A stretch of DNA of 64,000 nt. Origin: Pseudomonas petrae (GTDB lineage Bacteria; Pseudomonadota; Gammaproteobacteria; Pseudomonadales; Pseudomonadaceae). Below the pieces are notes generated by a model. It saw only the letters and a program-made list of their open reading frames with translations, was not told where the DNA came from and did no database searches. A program made the position numbers and the translations under genes. Below, piece by piece: positions 8,910 through 17,214 of the stretch; position 1 is the first letter of the stretch; the number at the start of each line of letters is the position of its first letter. The DNA is taken from positions 62,001-126,000 of the forward strand of contig NZ_JAKJXE010000007.1 of the NCBI RefSeq assembly GCF_021728295.1. Direction: 5' to 3'.

Positions 8910-8958
8910 TTGACAAAATTTGTGGGCCCTGTTGATAATCCCGCAAACGTCATATGAC
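8910..8958 (+). promoter_or_regulatory. Strong sigma-70 promoter and operator of the uronate operon
   Basis: TTGACA (8910-8915) and GATAAT (8934-8939) are 18 bases apart (17 if TGATAA is taken). Nine bases after the -10 box is the perfect 10-bp palindrome GTCATATGAC (8949-8958). The 15-base window CGTCATATGACAACC agrees at 11 positions with CGTTGTACGACAACG of the porin promoter, suggesting one regulator for both. The first gene downstream is udh. Confidence 0.65.
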
Positions 8959-9004
8959 AACCGATGACACCATAAAAACAACATCAGAATCAGGGCTTCC
9001 CACG

Positions 9005-9829
9005 ATGACTGAATTCAACGCCCCGGCCCCGCTCAACCGCATTTTGCTAACGGGCGCCGCTGGCGGCCTCGGTAAAGTCCTGCGCGAAAGCCTGCGTCCG
9101 TTTACCAGGATCCTGCGCCTTTCCGATATCGCCGACATGGCACCGGCGGCCGGCCCCCACGAAGAAATCCAGATCTGCGACCTGGCCGACAAAAATGCGG
9201 TTCATCAGTTGGTCGAAGGCGTCGACGCCATCGTTCACTTTGGCGGCGTCTCGGTCGAACGGTCCTTCGAAGAGATCCTCGGCCCGAACATCTGTGGCAT
9301 CTTCCACATCTACGAAGCGGCGCGCCGACATGGCGTGAAGCGAGTGATCTTTGCCAGTTCCAACCACGTCATCGGTTTCTACCGTCAGGATGAAATCATC
9401 GACGCCAGCGCCATGCGTCGCCCGGACAGCTATTACGGCCTGTCGAAATCCTACGGCGAAGACATGGCCAGCTTCTACTTCGATCGCTACGGCATCGAGA
9501 CCGTCAGCATCCGCATCGGCTCCTCATTCCCTGAAGCACAGAACCGCCGCATGCTCGCCAGCTGGCTGAGCTACGACGACCTGACCCAACTGATCGAGCG
9601 CGGCCTGTTCACCCCGAACGTCGGCCACACCATCGTTTACGGCGCGTCCGACAACAGCAAGGTCTGGTGGGATAACCGCTTGGCCAATCACCTGGGCTAT
9701 CAGCCGAAAGACAGCTCCGAGCCATTTCGCACCAAGGTCGAAGCGCAGCCGATGCCAGCCTCCGACGACCCCGCCATGGTTTATCAAGGCGGTGCGTTCG
9801 TGGCGAGCGGGCCGTTCGGCGACGAGTGA
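9005..9829 (+). CDS. udh: Uronate dehydrogenase
   Basis: NAD+-dependent oxidation of D-galacturonate and D-glucuronate at C1 to the aldaro-lactone, the first step of the oxidative uronate pathway. It has 274 residues with the Rossmann motif TGAAGGLG at 16-23, the serine region FASSNHVIGFY and the catalytic YYGLSK. From memory it is closely similar to the characterised P. syringae enzyme over its whole length. I place the start at 9005 because that gives the same N-terminal length as the known enzyme; an upstream in-frame ATG at 8954 lies inside the operator and is unlikely. AAAAACAA at 8974-8981 may bind Hfq/Crc. It leads an operon with a lactonase and a TRAP transporter. Confidence 0.95.
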   Translation: MTEFNAPAPLNRILLTGAAGGLGKVLRESLRPFTRILRLSDIADMAPAAGPHEEIQICDLADKNAVHQLVEGVDAIVHFGGVSVERSFEEILGPNICGIFHIYEAARRHGVKRVIFASSNHVIGFYRQDEIIDASAMRRPDSYYGLSKSYGEDMASFYFDRYGIETVSIRIGSSFPEAQNRRMLASWLSYDDLTQLIERGLFTPNVGHTIVYGASDNSKVWWDNRLANHLGYQPKDSSEPFRTKVEAQPMPASDDPAMVYQGGAFVASGPFGDE

Positions 9830-9895
9830 GACTGAACGACGACCACGCCGACTGCGAGGTCGGCCTCTCCTAATAAAAAACAGGGAATGATCGTC

Positions 9896-10783
9896 ATGGA
9901 AGCAGAGCTGATTTTCGATGCACGCAACGCCACCGGTGAATCGCCGGTCTGGAACGCCCAGGAACAAGCGCTCTACTGGGTCGACATTCCGGCCCGCCGC
10001 CTCCACCGGTGGAACTCGCAAGACGGTCTCACAACAGGCTGGGAAGCGCCGGAAATGCTCGCCTGCATCGCACGCTACAGCGACGGCAGCTGGCTGGCCG
10101 GCATGGAAAGCGGCCTGTTCCGCCTTCATCCCCAGGACGATGGCACCGTTACTACGCAACTGCTCAGCAACGTCGAGCACGCGACCGACAACATGCGTTT
10201 CAACGACGGTCGCTGCGATCGCCAGGGCCGCTTCTGGGCCGGCACCCTGTTCATGGACATGGCCAAAGCGTTGGCGGTGGGTTCGCTGTATCGCTACAAC
10301 GCCGGCCAGGCCGAGCCGCTGACCGCGCAGCTCACCGACATGATCGTGCCCAACGGCCTTGGGTTCAGCCCGGACGGTCGCGTCATGTACCTCTCCGATT
10401 CCCACCCTTCCGTGCAAAAGATCTGGGCGTTCGATTACGACACCGACACCGGCACGCCGCACAACCGCCGACTGTTCGTGGACATGAATCACCACGCCGG
10501 CCGCCCCGACGGCGCAGCCGTCGACGCCGATGGCTGCTACTGGATCTGCGGCAACGATGAAGGCGTGATCCATCGTTTTACTCCCGAGGCAAGGCTGGAT
10601 CGCTCGCTCAAGGTGCCGGTGAAAAAGCCCGCCATGTGCGCCTTCGGCGGTTCGGGTCTGGACACCCTTTACGTCACCTCGATACGCCCCGGCGGCGACA
10701 TCAGCGACCAGCCCCTGGCCGGTGGCGTGTTCGCGTTAAACCCTGGCGTCAAGGGCCTCGAAGAACCCCTGTTCAAGGGCTGA
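9896..10783 (+). CDS. SMP-30/gluconolactonase-family lactonase
   Basis: Six-bladed beta-propeller hydrolase of the SMP-30/regucalcin/gluconolactonase family, 295 residues. Metal-binding landmarks are visible: Glu in ATGESPVWN near the N-terminus, the Asn-containing DNMRFNDGRCDRQGRFW, LTDMIVPNGLGFSPDGRVMYLSDS with the conserved Asn and Asp, and NHHAGRPDGAAVDADGCYW. Next to udh it most likely opens the galactaro- or glucaro-lactone that Udh produces. I start it at 9896 because AGGGA lies nine bases upstream; the ATG at 9887 is only zero bases from that site. AATAAAAA at 9872-9879 fits the Hfq/Crc motif. Confidence 0.9.
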   Translation: MEAELIFDARNATGESPVWNAQEQALYWVDIPARRLHRWNSQDGLTTGWEAPEMLACIARYSDGSWLAGMESGLFRLHPQDDGTVTTQLLSNVEHATDNMRFNDGRCDRQGRFWAGTLFMDMAKALAVGSLYRYNAGQAEPLTAQLTDMIVPNGLGFSPDGRVMYLSDSHPSVQKIWAFDYDTDTGTPHNRRLFVDMNHHAGRPDGAAVDADGCYWICGNDEGVIHRFTPEARLDRSLKVPVKKPAMCAFGGSGLDTLYVTSIRPGGDISDQPLAGGVFALNPGVKGLEEPLFKG

Positions 10784-10863
10784 GCCACACACTCGGCTCC
10801 GTTCTGCTGCTACGCCGTTCCACCGTTCTATCTAAAAAACAATAACAACACCGGAGAACATCC

Positions 10864-11847
10864 ATGGACTTCAAACGCACGTTGCTCCTCGCCGCACTCC
10901 CTCTCGCGCTGTGCCTCTCAAACACAGCGCTGGCGGAAATCAAAATCAAGTTCGCAGAAGTACACCCCGCAGGTTACCCACCCGTTGTCGCTGAACAGGA
11001 CATGGGCAAAAAGCTGGTAGAGCAGAGCAAGGGCGAGTTCAGCTTCAAGATGTTCGCTGGCGGTGTGCTCGGCTCCGAGAAGGAAGTCGTCGAACAGGTC
11101 CAGGCCAACGCGGTCCAGATGACCCGCATCAGCCTCGGCATCGTCGGGCCGGTGGTGCCGGACGTGAACGTGTTCAACCTGCCGTTCGTGTTCCGTGATC
11201 ACGCCCACATGCGCCACGTGATCGATGGCCCGATCGGCCAGGAAATGCTCGACAAGATCACCAACTCCGAAGCCAAACTGGTCGCACTGGCCTGGATGGA
11301 CGGCGGCACGCGCAACCTGTACACCAAGAAGCCGGTACGCGACCTGGCCGACCTCAAGGGCATGAAGATCCGCGTGCAGGGCAACCCGGTGTTCATCGAC
11401 ACCATCAACGCGATGGGCGGCAACGGCATCGCCATGGCGACGGGCGAGATTTTCAGCGCCCTGCAGACCGGCGTCATCGACGGCGCCGAAAACAACATGC
11501 CTACGCTGCTCGAGCACAACCACTATCAGAACGCCAAGTTCTACACCCTCACCGAGCATCTGATCCTGCCGGAACCCGTGGTGATGTCCAAAGCCGCCTG
11601 GGAAAAACTGAACCCGGAGCAACAGGCGCTGGTGAAGAAGCTGGCGGTCGAAGCCCAGGCTGAAGAGCGCGTCTTGTGGGACAAAAAGTCAGCCGAGAGC
11701 GAGGCCAAGTTGAAGGCGGCAGGCGTCGAGTTCATCACGCTGACGCCTGACCAGAAGAAAGCCTTCTATGACGCAACAGCCGAGGTGCGAGCCAAACATG
11801 GCGCGCCTTACGCTGAACTGATGAAGCGCATCGAAGCCGTTCAATAA
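10864..11847 (+). CDS. TRAP transporter substrate-binding protein, DctP family
   Basis: Periplasmic binding component of a tripartite ATP-independent (TRAP) transporter, 327 residues with a signal peptide ending ...SNTALA-EIKIKFAEVHP. Family landmarks are the KMFAGGVLGSEKEVVEQVQ segment, KGMKIRVQGNPVF with the Arg that binds the ligand carboxylate, and the segment ending GVIDGAENNMPT. The context points to galacturonate or glucuronate as ligand. Its ribosome site GGAG is preceded by AACAATAACAACA (10838-10850), a strong match to the Hfq/Crc motif. The gap to the lactonase gene is 80 bases without a terminator. Confidence 0.95.
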   Translation: MDFKRTLLLAALPLALCLSNTALAEIKIKFAEVHPAGYPPVVAEQDMGKKLVEQSKGEFSFKMFAGGVLGSEKEVVEQVQANAVQMTRISLGIVGPVVPDVNVFNLPFVFRDHAHMRHVIDGPIGQEMLDKITNSEAKLVALAWMDGGTRNLYTKKPVRDLADLKGMKIRVQGNPVFIDTINAMGGNGIAMATGEIFSALQTGVIDGAENNMPTLLEHNHYQNAKFYTLTEHLILPEPVVMSKAAWEKLNPEQQALVKKLAVEAQAEERVLWDKKSAESEAKLKAAGVEFITLTPDQKKAFYDATAEVRAKHGAPYAELMKRIEAVQ

Positions 11848-11910
11848 GTCCTTCAGCCCGATAGCACTGCGGTGGCGGCCACGGCCGTTCACCGTCGTTG
11901 TGGTGAGCCT

Positions 11911-12438
11911 ATGAAAAACACGATTCTGCGCTTCAATGACGCACTGTATCGCCTCTGCATCGGGATCGCGGGCCTGTCGATGCTGACCATGGCGCTGATC
12001 ATCCCGTGGGGCATCTTCGCCCGCTACGTCCTGGGTACCGGCTCCAGCTGGCCGGAACCGACCGCCATTCTGCTGATGGTGGTGTTCACCTTCTTTGGCG
12101 CCGCCGCAAGTTACCGGGCCGGCGCGCACATGGCGGTGAATATGGCCACTGACCGCCTGCCGGAAGGCGCGCGTAAAGCCGCTGCCGTGCTGGTGCAACT
12201 GCTCATGGCGGTGGTCTGCGTGTTCATGGCGGTCAAGGGCATGAAGCTGTGCGTGAACACTTGGAACCAGTTTCTGGGCGAGATGCCGGGGCTGCGGGTT
12301 GGCATTTCCTATCTGCCGATCCCCATTGGCGGTTTACTGACGCTGATCTTCGTTCTGGAGAAGCTGTTTCTGGGTGACCAGCGTCACCGCCGGGTGGTGA
12401 GTTACGACGTGGTCGAATCCAGCGAAGAGGCAGCATGA
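11911..12438 (+). CDS. TRAP transporter small permease, DctQ family
   Basis: Small membrane subunit of the uronate TRAP transporter, 175 residues with four hydrophobic segments (about residues 17-40, 52-72, 93-115 and 133-155). The RYVLGTGSSWPEPTAILLMVVFTFFGAA region, with a conserved Trp-Pro-Glu, is typical of DctQ. I start at ATG 11911 with GGTGA five bases upstream; the open frame extends to a GTG at 11872 but that adds unrelated residues. Its stop overlaps the large permease start (ATGA). Confidence 0.93.
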   Translation: MKNTILRFNDALYRLCIGIAGLSMLTMALIIPWGIFARYVLGTGSSWPEPTAILLMVVFTFFGAAASYRAGAHMAVNMATDRLPEGARKAAAVLVQLLMAVVCVFMAVKGMKLCVNTWNQFLGEMPGLRVGISYLPIPIGGLLTLIFVLEKLFLGDQRHRRVVSYDVVESSEEAA

Positions 12439-13718
12439 TGGACGCATTTATTTTGTTGGGCAGCTTCATCGCACTGATTCTGATCGGCATGCCGGTGGCG
12501 TACGCCCTGGGCCTGTCTGCGTTGATCGGCGCGTGGTGGATCGAGATCCCTTTCGACGCACTGATGATTCAGGTCGCGGGTGGCGTGAACAAGTTCTCGC
12601 TGCTGGCAATCCCGTTCTTCGTGCTCGCCGGCGCGATCATGGCCGAGGGCGGCATGTCACGGCGTCTGGTGGCGTTTGCGGGCGTGCTGGTGGGTTTCGT
12701 GCGCGGCGGCTTGTCGCTGGTGAACATCGTCGCTTCAACCTTCTTCGGCGCCATTTCCGGCTCGTCGGTTGCCGACACGGCATCGGTGGGTTCTGTGCTG
12801 ATTCCGGAGATGGAGCGCAACGGCTATCCCCGTGACTTCTCCACGGCGGTGACGGTGAGCGGGTCGGTCCAGGCATTGCTGACGCCCCCCAGCCACAACT
12901 CGGTGCTGTACTCGCTGGCCGCCGGCGGCACGGTCTCGATCGCGTCGCTATTCATGGCCGGGATCATGCCGGGGTTGCTGCTCAGCGCCGTGATGATGGT
13001 GCTGTGCATGATCTTCGCCCGTAAGCGCAATTACCCGAAGGGCGAAGTGATCCCGTTGCGCAAGGCCCTGAAAATTGCCGGTGAAGCCCTGTGGGGCATG
13101 ATGGCGATGGTGATCATCCTCGGCGGTATCCTCTCGGGCGTGTTCACGGCCACCGAGTCCGCAGCGATCGCTGTGCTGTGGGCGTTTTTCGTCACCATGT
13201 TCATCTACCGCGATTACAAATGGCGCGACCTGCCCAAGCTGATGCACCGGGCCGTGCGCACGGTTTCCATCGTGATGATCCTGATCGGTTTCGCTGCCAG
13301 CTTTGGCTACATCCTGACGCTGATGGAAATCCCGATGAAGATCACCACGGCGTTTCTGACACTGTCAGACAACCGCTACGTGATCCTGATGTGCATCAAC
13401 ATCATGTTGTTGCTGCTGGGCACGGTAATGGACATGGCGCCGCTGATCCTCATCCTCACCCCGATCCTGTTGCCGGTGATCATCGGCATCGGCGTCGATC
13501 CGGTGCACTTCGGGATGATCATGCTGGTCAACCTGGGCATCGGGTTGATAACACCGCCTGTGGGGGCTGTGCTCTTCGTCGGCGCTGCGGTGGGCAAGGT
13601 TACGATCGAGGCCACGGTGAAAGCGTTGCTGCCGTTCTATGTCGCGCTGTTCCTGGTGCTGATGGCGGTGACGTACATTCCTGCAATCTCGCTGTGGCTG
13701 CCAAGCGTGGTGCTGTAA
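12435..13718 (+). CDS. TRAP transporter large permease, DctM family
   Basis: Large membrane subunit that carries the substrate with sodium, 427 residues with about 12 hydrophobic segments. Family landmarks include GMPVAYALGLSALIG, LLAIPFFVLAGAIMAEGGMSRRLV, the GAISGSSVADTASVGSVLIP loop and NLGIGLITPPVGAVLFVGAAVG near the C-terminus. It starts ATGATG; either ATG may be used, the first overlapping the stop of the small permease. It is the last gene of the operon, followed within 30 bases by a strong terminator. Confidence 0.95.
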   Translation: MMDAFILLGSFIALILIGMPVAYALGLSALIGAWWIEIPFDALMIQVAGGVNKFSLLAIPFFVLAGAIMAEGGMSRRLVAFAGVLVGFVRGGLSLVNIVASTFFGAISGSSVADTASVGSVLIPEMERNGYPRDFSTAVTVSGSVQALLTPPSHNSVLYSLAAGGTVSIASLFMAGIMPGLLLSAVMMVLCMIFARKRNYPKGEVIPLRKALKIAGEALWGMMAMVIILGGILSGVFTATESAAIAVLWAFFVTMFIYRDYKWRDLPKLMHRAVRTVSIVMILIGFAASFGYILTLMEIPMKITTAFLTLSDNRYVILMCINIMLLLLGTVMDMAPLILILTPILLPVIIGIGVDPVHFGMIMLVNLGIGLITPPVGAVLFVGAAVGKVTIEATVKALLPFYVALFLVLMAVTYIPAISLWLPSVVL

Positions 13719-13740
13719 TTCACGTGAGCTGAAAGTGCTG

Positions 13741-13770
13741 AAAAGACGCCCTCATCCCCGAGGGCGTTTT
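13741..13770 (+). terminator. Rho-independent terminator of the uronate operon
   Basis: Stem CGCCCTC (13747-13753) / GAGGGCG (13760-13766) with loop ATCCCC, followed by TTTT. The preceding AAAA would give weak function on the other strand. Confidence 0.85.
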
Positions 13771-14081
13771 GCTTATCGCGCCCCCTTGACAGCCTTGCCC
13801 GGTTCGCAGCCGAAGCAGGTTGAGACATATTCAGTGACACAAATTCGTTACGCTTCGTGGCCCCTCTAATTCGAGCGTTGTGCGTCGATCTGTTTCATAA
13901 ACGGACAGAAAACAGCATTTTTTTCGTGAAAATAAACATTTGGAAATATTCCCTTCTTGCGCATGGATAAAGTTGTGCTAGCTGCTAGGCTCTGGCCTCG
14001 CCCGGCTGAAACGGTACATCTCAAGCAGTAGGTCCGATGGGCTTCTTTGTTCCTCGGTCTACGTTATGAGGTTGCCGCCAG
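13771..14081. other. Intergenic region upstream of the 2OG oxygenase gene
   Basis: About 310 bases, AT-richer than its surroundings from 13900 to 13970, where an upstream promoter element may lie. I see no convincing -35/-10 pair, no repeat and no open frame worth calling. TTGACA at 13787-13792 has no good partner. Confidence 0.4.
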
Positions 14082-14843
14082 ATGCCTTACACGACTTTTT
14101 CGGAAGCTCAGGTCCAGAGCTTGATCAAGGCCATCGACAGTGACGGATACGCTGTCTTGCCGGGCTGGGCCAGCCCGTCCCAACTCGAATCACTGCAAGC
14201 GCTGGTTGCCCGGACGGTTGCCGATTGCGGTCACGATTACGTGGCTCTCACGGGCCGACAGGCCGTGCAAGGCACGCCGCTTCATGAATGGGGCACGTCG
14301 CGGGACTTCATCGATCTATGCCGACGCATCGTGGCGGGCGTTACCGGTGAGCGCTCAAGCGAAAATGGCATGACCCAGACGTTGCGCTGCCTGACCGGCA
14401 GCGGTGGGCGTCGCGAATCGCTGATCTTCCACTACGACTCGTTTGTGCTGACCACCATTATGCCGGTCTGCATGCCCACCAGCGGAGAACGCGGCGACCT
14501 GCTGATGCTGCCGAACCGTCGGCCGATCCGCCGCACCTACTTCGCCAACCTCCTCGACAAGGTGCGAGTGGACAACGGTTGGGTGCAGCGCCGCCTCAGG
14601 AGCAAAGTCGCGAGGGATGAAAAGGCCTATACCCGCATCGCCATGCAACCCGGCCACCTGTACCTGTTCTGGGGCTATCGCTCACTGCACACCAACATGC
14701 CCGTGGCCGAAGACGCCCTGCGCGCCACGGCGGTGTTTCACTACCACAACGTCCATGGCAGCAGTTCGCTGGCCAGCCGACTGCGTAAATCACTGGGCGC
14801 GTGGAAGGGTCAAGGGCTGCAAGAAGACGCGCCGCAGATGTGA
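14082..14843 (+). CDS. Unassigned Fe(II)/2-oxoglutarate-dependent oxygenase-like protein
   Basis: 253 residues, with no family name I can give. It shows the non-haem iron pattern: His117 and Asp119 in FHYDSF, a distal His203 in YRSLHTN, and Arg214 in LRATAVFHYH, eleven residues later, where 2-oxoglutarate would bind. GHLYLFWGYRSLH resembles the last core strand of phytanoyl-CoA dioxygenase-like proteins. There is no signal peptide, so it should be cytosolic. It stands alone, bounded by a terminator region and a REP pair, so context does not suggest a substrate. The FVLTTIMPVCMPTSGERGDLLMLPNRRPI segment looks conserved and could shape the pocket. Function unknown. Confidence 0.8.
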   Translation: MPYTTFSEAQVQSLIKAIDSDGYAVLPGWASPSQLESLQALVARTVADCGHDYVALTGRQAVQGTPLHEWGTSRDFIDLCRRIVAGVTGERSSENGMTQTLRCLTGSGGRRESLIFHYDSFVLTTIMPVCMPTSGERGDLLMLPNRRPIRRTYFANLLDKVRVDNGWVQRRLRSKVARDEKAYTRIAMQPGHLYLFWGYRSLHTNMPVAEDALRATAVFHYHNVHGSSSLASRLRKSLGAWKGQGLQEDAPQM

Positions 14844-14875
14844 AGTGATCACGCTTCGTCGTCTGGCACGATCCA

Positions 14876-14967
14876 TCTGTAGGAGCGCGCTTGCCCGCGA
14901 TTGCGGTGTGTCATTTGGCAATGATGTCACTGACAGAACGTCTTCGCGGGCAAGCGCGCTTCTACAG
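14876..14967. repeat. REPIN (inverted pair of REP sequences)
   Basis: Same REP family as at 2177 and 3392: CTGTAGGAGCGCGCTTGCC at left, and its reverse complement with one change (CTTCTACAG for CTCCTACAG) at right. It occupies the first half of the 306-base gap after the oxygenase gene. The remaining 180 bases up to 15149 must hold the promoter of the sulfur cluster; I see no clear consensus there. Confidence 0.88.
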
Positions 14968-15149
14968 ATGATGCACTTCACCGACGATGCAGGGCCCGCA
15001 AATTCAGCTCGCCGCTTATGACATCCTCCCCATGACATTAACCTCACGCATAAACTCTTCTTCTATATTTATGCCAAATAGTGATTAGCGGAGCGCCGAT
15101 TTATATCCTTATGATCTGAACCACAACAACCCAGATCGAGGTTCAGGAC

Positions 15150-16061
15150 ATGGCGATTCAGATCAAACCCGTTGCGGGGAAAATCGGTGCCGAGGTGAGC
15201 GGCATCAAACTTTCCGCCAACCTTTCCGCTCAAGATTTCGATGTCATCAATCAGGCGCTGCTCAAGCACAAGGTGCTGTTCTTCCGTGAGCAGTTTCTCA
15301 GCGACGAACAGCACGAGGGCTTCTCCCGCCTTTTTGGCGATCAGGTCCCTCATCCGACTGTTCGCTCTGCTGAAAAAAGCAGCGCCATCCTGCATCTGGA
15401 CGCCAGGGAAACCCGCGCCAACTCCTGGCACACCGACGTCACCTTCGTCGCCAACTACCCGAAAATCTCGATCCTGCGCGGCGTGGTCATTCCGCCCTAT
15501 GGCGGCGACACGGTATGGGCCAACACGGCAGCCGCCTACGCTGATCTCCCCGACAGCCTGAGAACCCTGGCCGACGGCCTTCGCGCGCTGCACACCAACG
15601 TCTACGACTACGCAGTGCCCCGCGACACCGGCGAAGCGGGCGTGAAACGCTACCGCGAGCAGTTCACCGCCGAAGTCTACGAAACCGAACACCCACTGGG
15701 GCGCGTGCACCCTGAAACCGGCGAGCGCAGCCTGTTGCTCGGCCACTTCGTCAAACAGATTCAAGGCGTCAGCAGCAATGACTCGAAACAGCTGATCCGC
15801 TTGTTCCACGACCGCATCACGCACCTGGACAACACCGTGCGCTGGCGCTGGAACGAAGGCGACGTGGTGATCTGGGACAACCGCGCCACTCAACACATCG
15901 CCGTCAACGACTACGGCCAGGCCGAGCGCGTGGTGCGCCGTACCACCGTGGCAGGCGACGTTCCGGTCGGCGTCGACGGACGCACCAGCCAGGCCATCAA
16001 ACCCACACCCGAAACCCTCTCGCCCAAGACAGAAGCCGACAAGAAACACTTGGCTGCCTGA
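15150..16061 (+). CDS. TauD/TfdA-family dioxygenase, alkylsulfatase (AtsK)-like
   Basis: Fe(II)/2-oxoglutarate dioxygenase, 303 residues, that probably oxidises a sulfate ester or sulfonate next to its sulfur group to release sulfate or sulfite. His94 and Asp96 in NSWHTDVTF are iron ligands, the distal His is in RATQHIAVNDYG, and the Arg pair in ERVVRRTT binds 2-oxoglutarate. The N-terminus KPVAGKIGAEVSGIKLS and FVKQIQGVSSNDSKQL resemble my recollection of P. putida AtsK more than E. coli TauD. The ABC importer genes directly downstream support an organosulfur role. TauD itself or another alkylsulfatase are alternatives. Unlike the carbon genes it has no AAnAAnAA motif before its start. Confidence 0.88.
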   Translation: MAIQIKPVAGKIGAEVSGIKLSANLSAQDFDVINQALLKHKVLFFREQFLSDEQHEGFSRLFGDQVPHPTVRSAEKSSAILHLDARETRANSWHTDVTFVANYPKISILRGVVIPPYGGDTVWANTAAAYADLPDSLRTLADGLRALHTNVYDYAVPRDTGEAGVKRYREQFTAEVYETEHPLGRVHPETGERSLLLGHFVKQIQGVSSNDSKQLIRLFHDRITHLDNTVRWRWNEGDVVIWDNRATQHIAVNDYGQAERVVRRTTVAGDVPVGVDGRTSQAIKPTPETLSPKTEADKKHLAA

Positions 16062-16094
16062 TCGCGCGTCATCCACTTTTAAGGAAGAAACGTC

Positions 16095-17210
16095 ATGGCA
16101 AACGCCAAGCGAACATCTCTATTCAGCACAACAAGCGTAGCTACCGCACTGGCGGCGCTGCTGATGATGCCCTTGGCCGAAGCCGACGTTCTGCGCATTG
16201 GCGTGGCCAGCGCCGGTGGCGGTGATCCGGTCACGTTCAGCGGCTCGCCATTGGGCATCGTGCGCAACCAGCAGCTCCTCGAAAAAGCCTTCGCCGGCAC
16301 CGACACCCAAGTGCAGTGGTTCTTCTTCAAGGGCGCCGGGCCGGCCGTCAACGAGGCGCTGTCCAATCAGCAACTGGACTTCGCCTACGAAGGCGACTTA
16401 CCCGCGGTAGTCGGCCGTTCCAATGGCCTGGACACCAAATTGCTTGCGGCCATCGGCGTGCGCTCGAATGTGTACCTGGCCGTGCCGAAAGGCTCCGACA
16501 TCAAGACCGTCGAAGCCCTCAAGGGCAAGAAGGTCGCGGTGTTCCGTGGCACCAACGCCCACCTGGTTTCGATCAAATTGCTCGCCGATCACGGCATGAC
16601 CGAACGCGACCTGAAAGTGATCAACCTGGACAGCGGCAGCAGCCAGGCCGCGCTGGCATCCAACGGCGTTGACGCCGCATTCGGCGGTCGCGAACTGTTC
16701 AAGCTGCGCGATCAAGGGCTGGTCGACATCATCTTCGACAACCCTGACAACAACGTGCGCTACACCCGCCAGTGCGCCCTGGTGGTCCGTGGCGATTACG
16801 AAAAACAGCACGCCGACAATGTGCAGAAAGTCGTTAACGTGCTGGTCGATGCTGCGCGCTGGGAGTCCGAAGCCGGTAACCGCGACGCCGTGCTCAACGA
16901 GTGGGCGAAGACCAATGAGCCACTGGCCTCGCTGCAAGCTGACTTCGGTCGTCTGGATTTGCGCGACAGTGCGTCACCGCTGGTGGACGCGTTCTTGCGC
17001 GACAGCTATCAGGCCGTCGCAGATCAAGCCAAGGACGAGAAGATGATCCGCCGGCCGGTGAGAGTCGAGGGCTGGTTCGACACTCGCTATCTGGACAACG
17101 CCCTCAAGGCCAAAGGCCTGGAGCACTACTGGACTGCCTATGGCGCAGACGGGAAAGCCGCGGACACGGCGACGGCGTCTTCGGACAAATCCGTCAACAA
17201 CGGAGGCTGA
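16095..17210 (+). CDS. ABC transporter substrate-binding protein (aliphatic sulfonate/sulfate-ester type)
   Basis: Periplasmic binding protein of the SsuA/TauA class, 371 residues, with a signal peptide ending near PLAEA-DVLRIG. VTFSGSPLGIVRNQQLLEKAF, VQWFFFKGAGPAVNEALSNQQLDFAYEGDLPAVVGRSNG and KKVAVFRGTNAHLVSIKLLADHG follow the order expected of this family. The C-terminal 20 or so residues (AADTATASSDKSVNN) are low-complexity and unlikely to matter for folding. AAGGAAG precedes the ATG at a good distance. It sits between the dioxygenase and two permeases and is probably co-transcribed with both. Confidence 0.92.
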   Translation: MANAKRTSLFSTTSVATALAALLMMPLAEADVLRIGVASAGGGDPVTFSGSPLGIVRNQQLLEKAFAGTDTQVQWFFFKGAGPAVNEALSNQQLDFAYEGDLPAVVGRSNGLDTKLLAAIGVRSNVYLAVPKGSDIKTVEALKGKKVAVFRGTNAHLVSIKLLADHGMTERDLKVINLDSGSSQAALASNGVDAAFGGRELFKLRDQGLVDIIFDNPDNNVRYTRQCALVVRGDYEKQHADNVQKVVNVLVDAARWESEAGNRDAVLNEWAKTNEPLASLQADFGRLDLRDSASPLVDAFLRDSYQAVADQAKDEKMIRRPVRVEGWFDTRYLDNALKAKGLEHYWTAYGADGKAADTATASSDKSVNNGG

Positions 17211-17214
17211 TGCC

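Noticed and set aside
8954..9004. Upstream in-frame ATG as start of udh
   Set aside because: It lies within the operator and would add 17 residues absent from the known enzyme.
13787..13792. TTGACA as promoter of the 2OG oxygenase gene
   Set aside because: No acceptable -10 box at 16-18 bases, and the distance to the gene is almost 300 bases.
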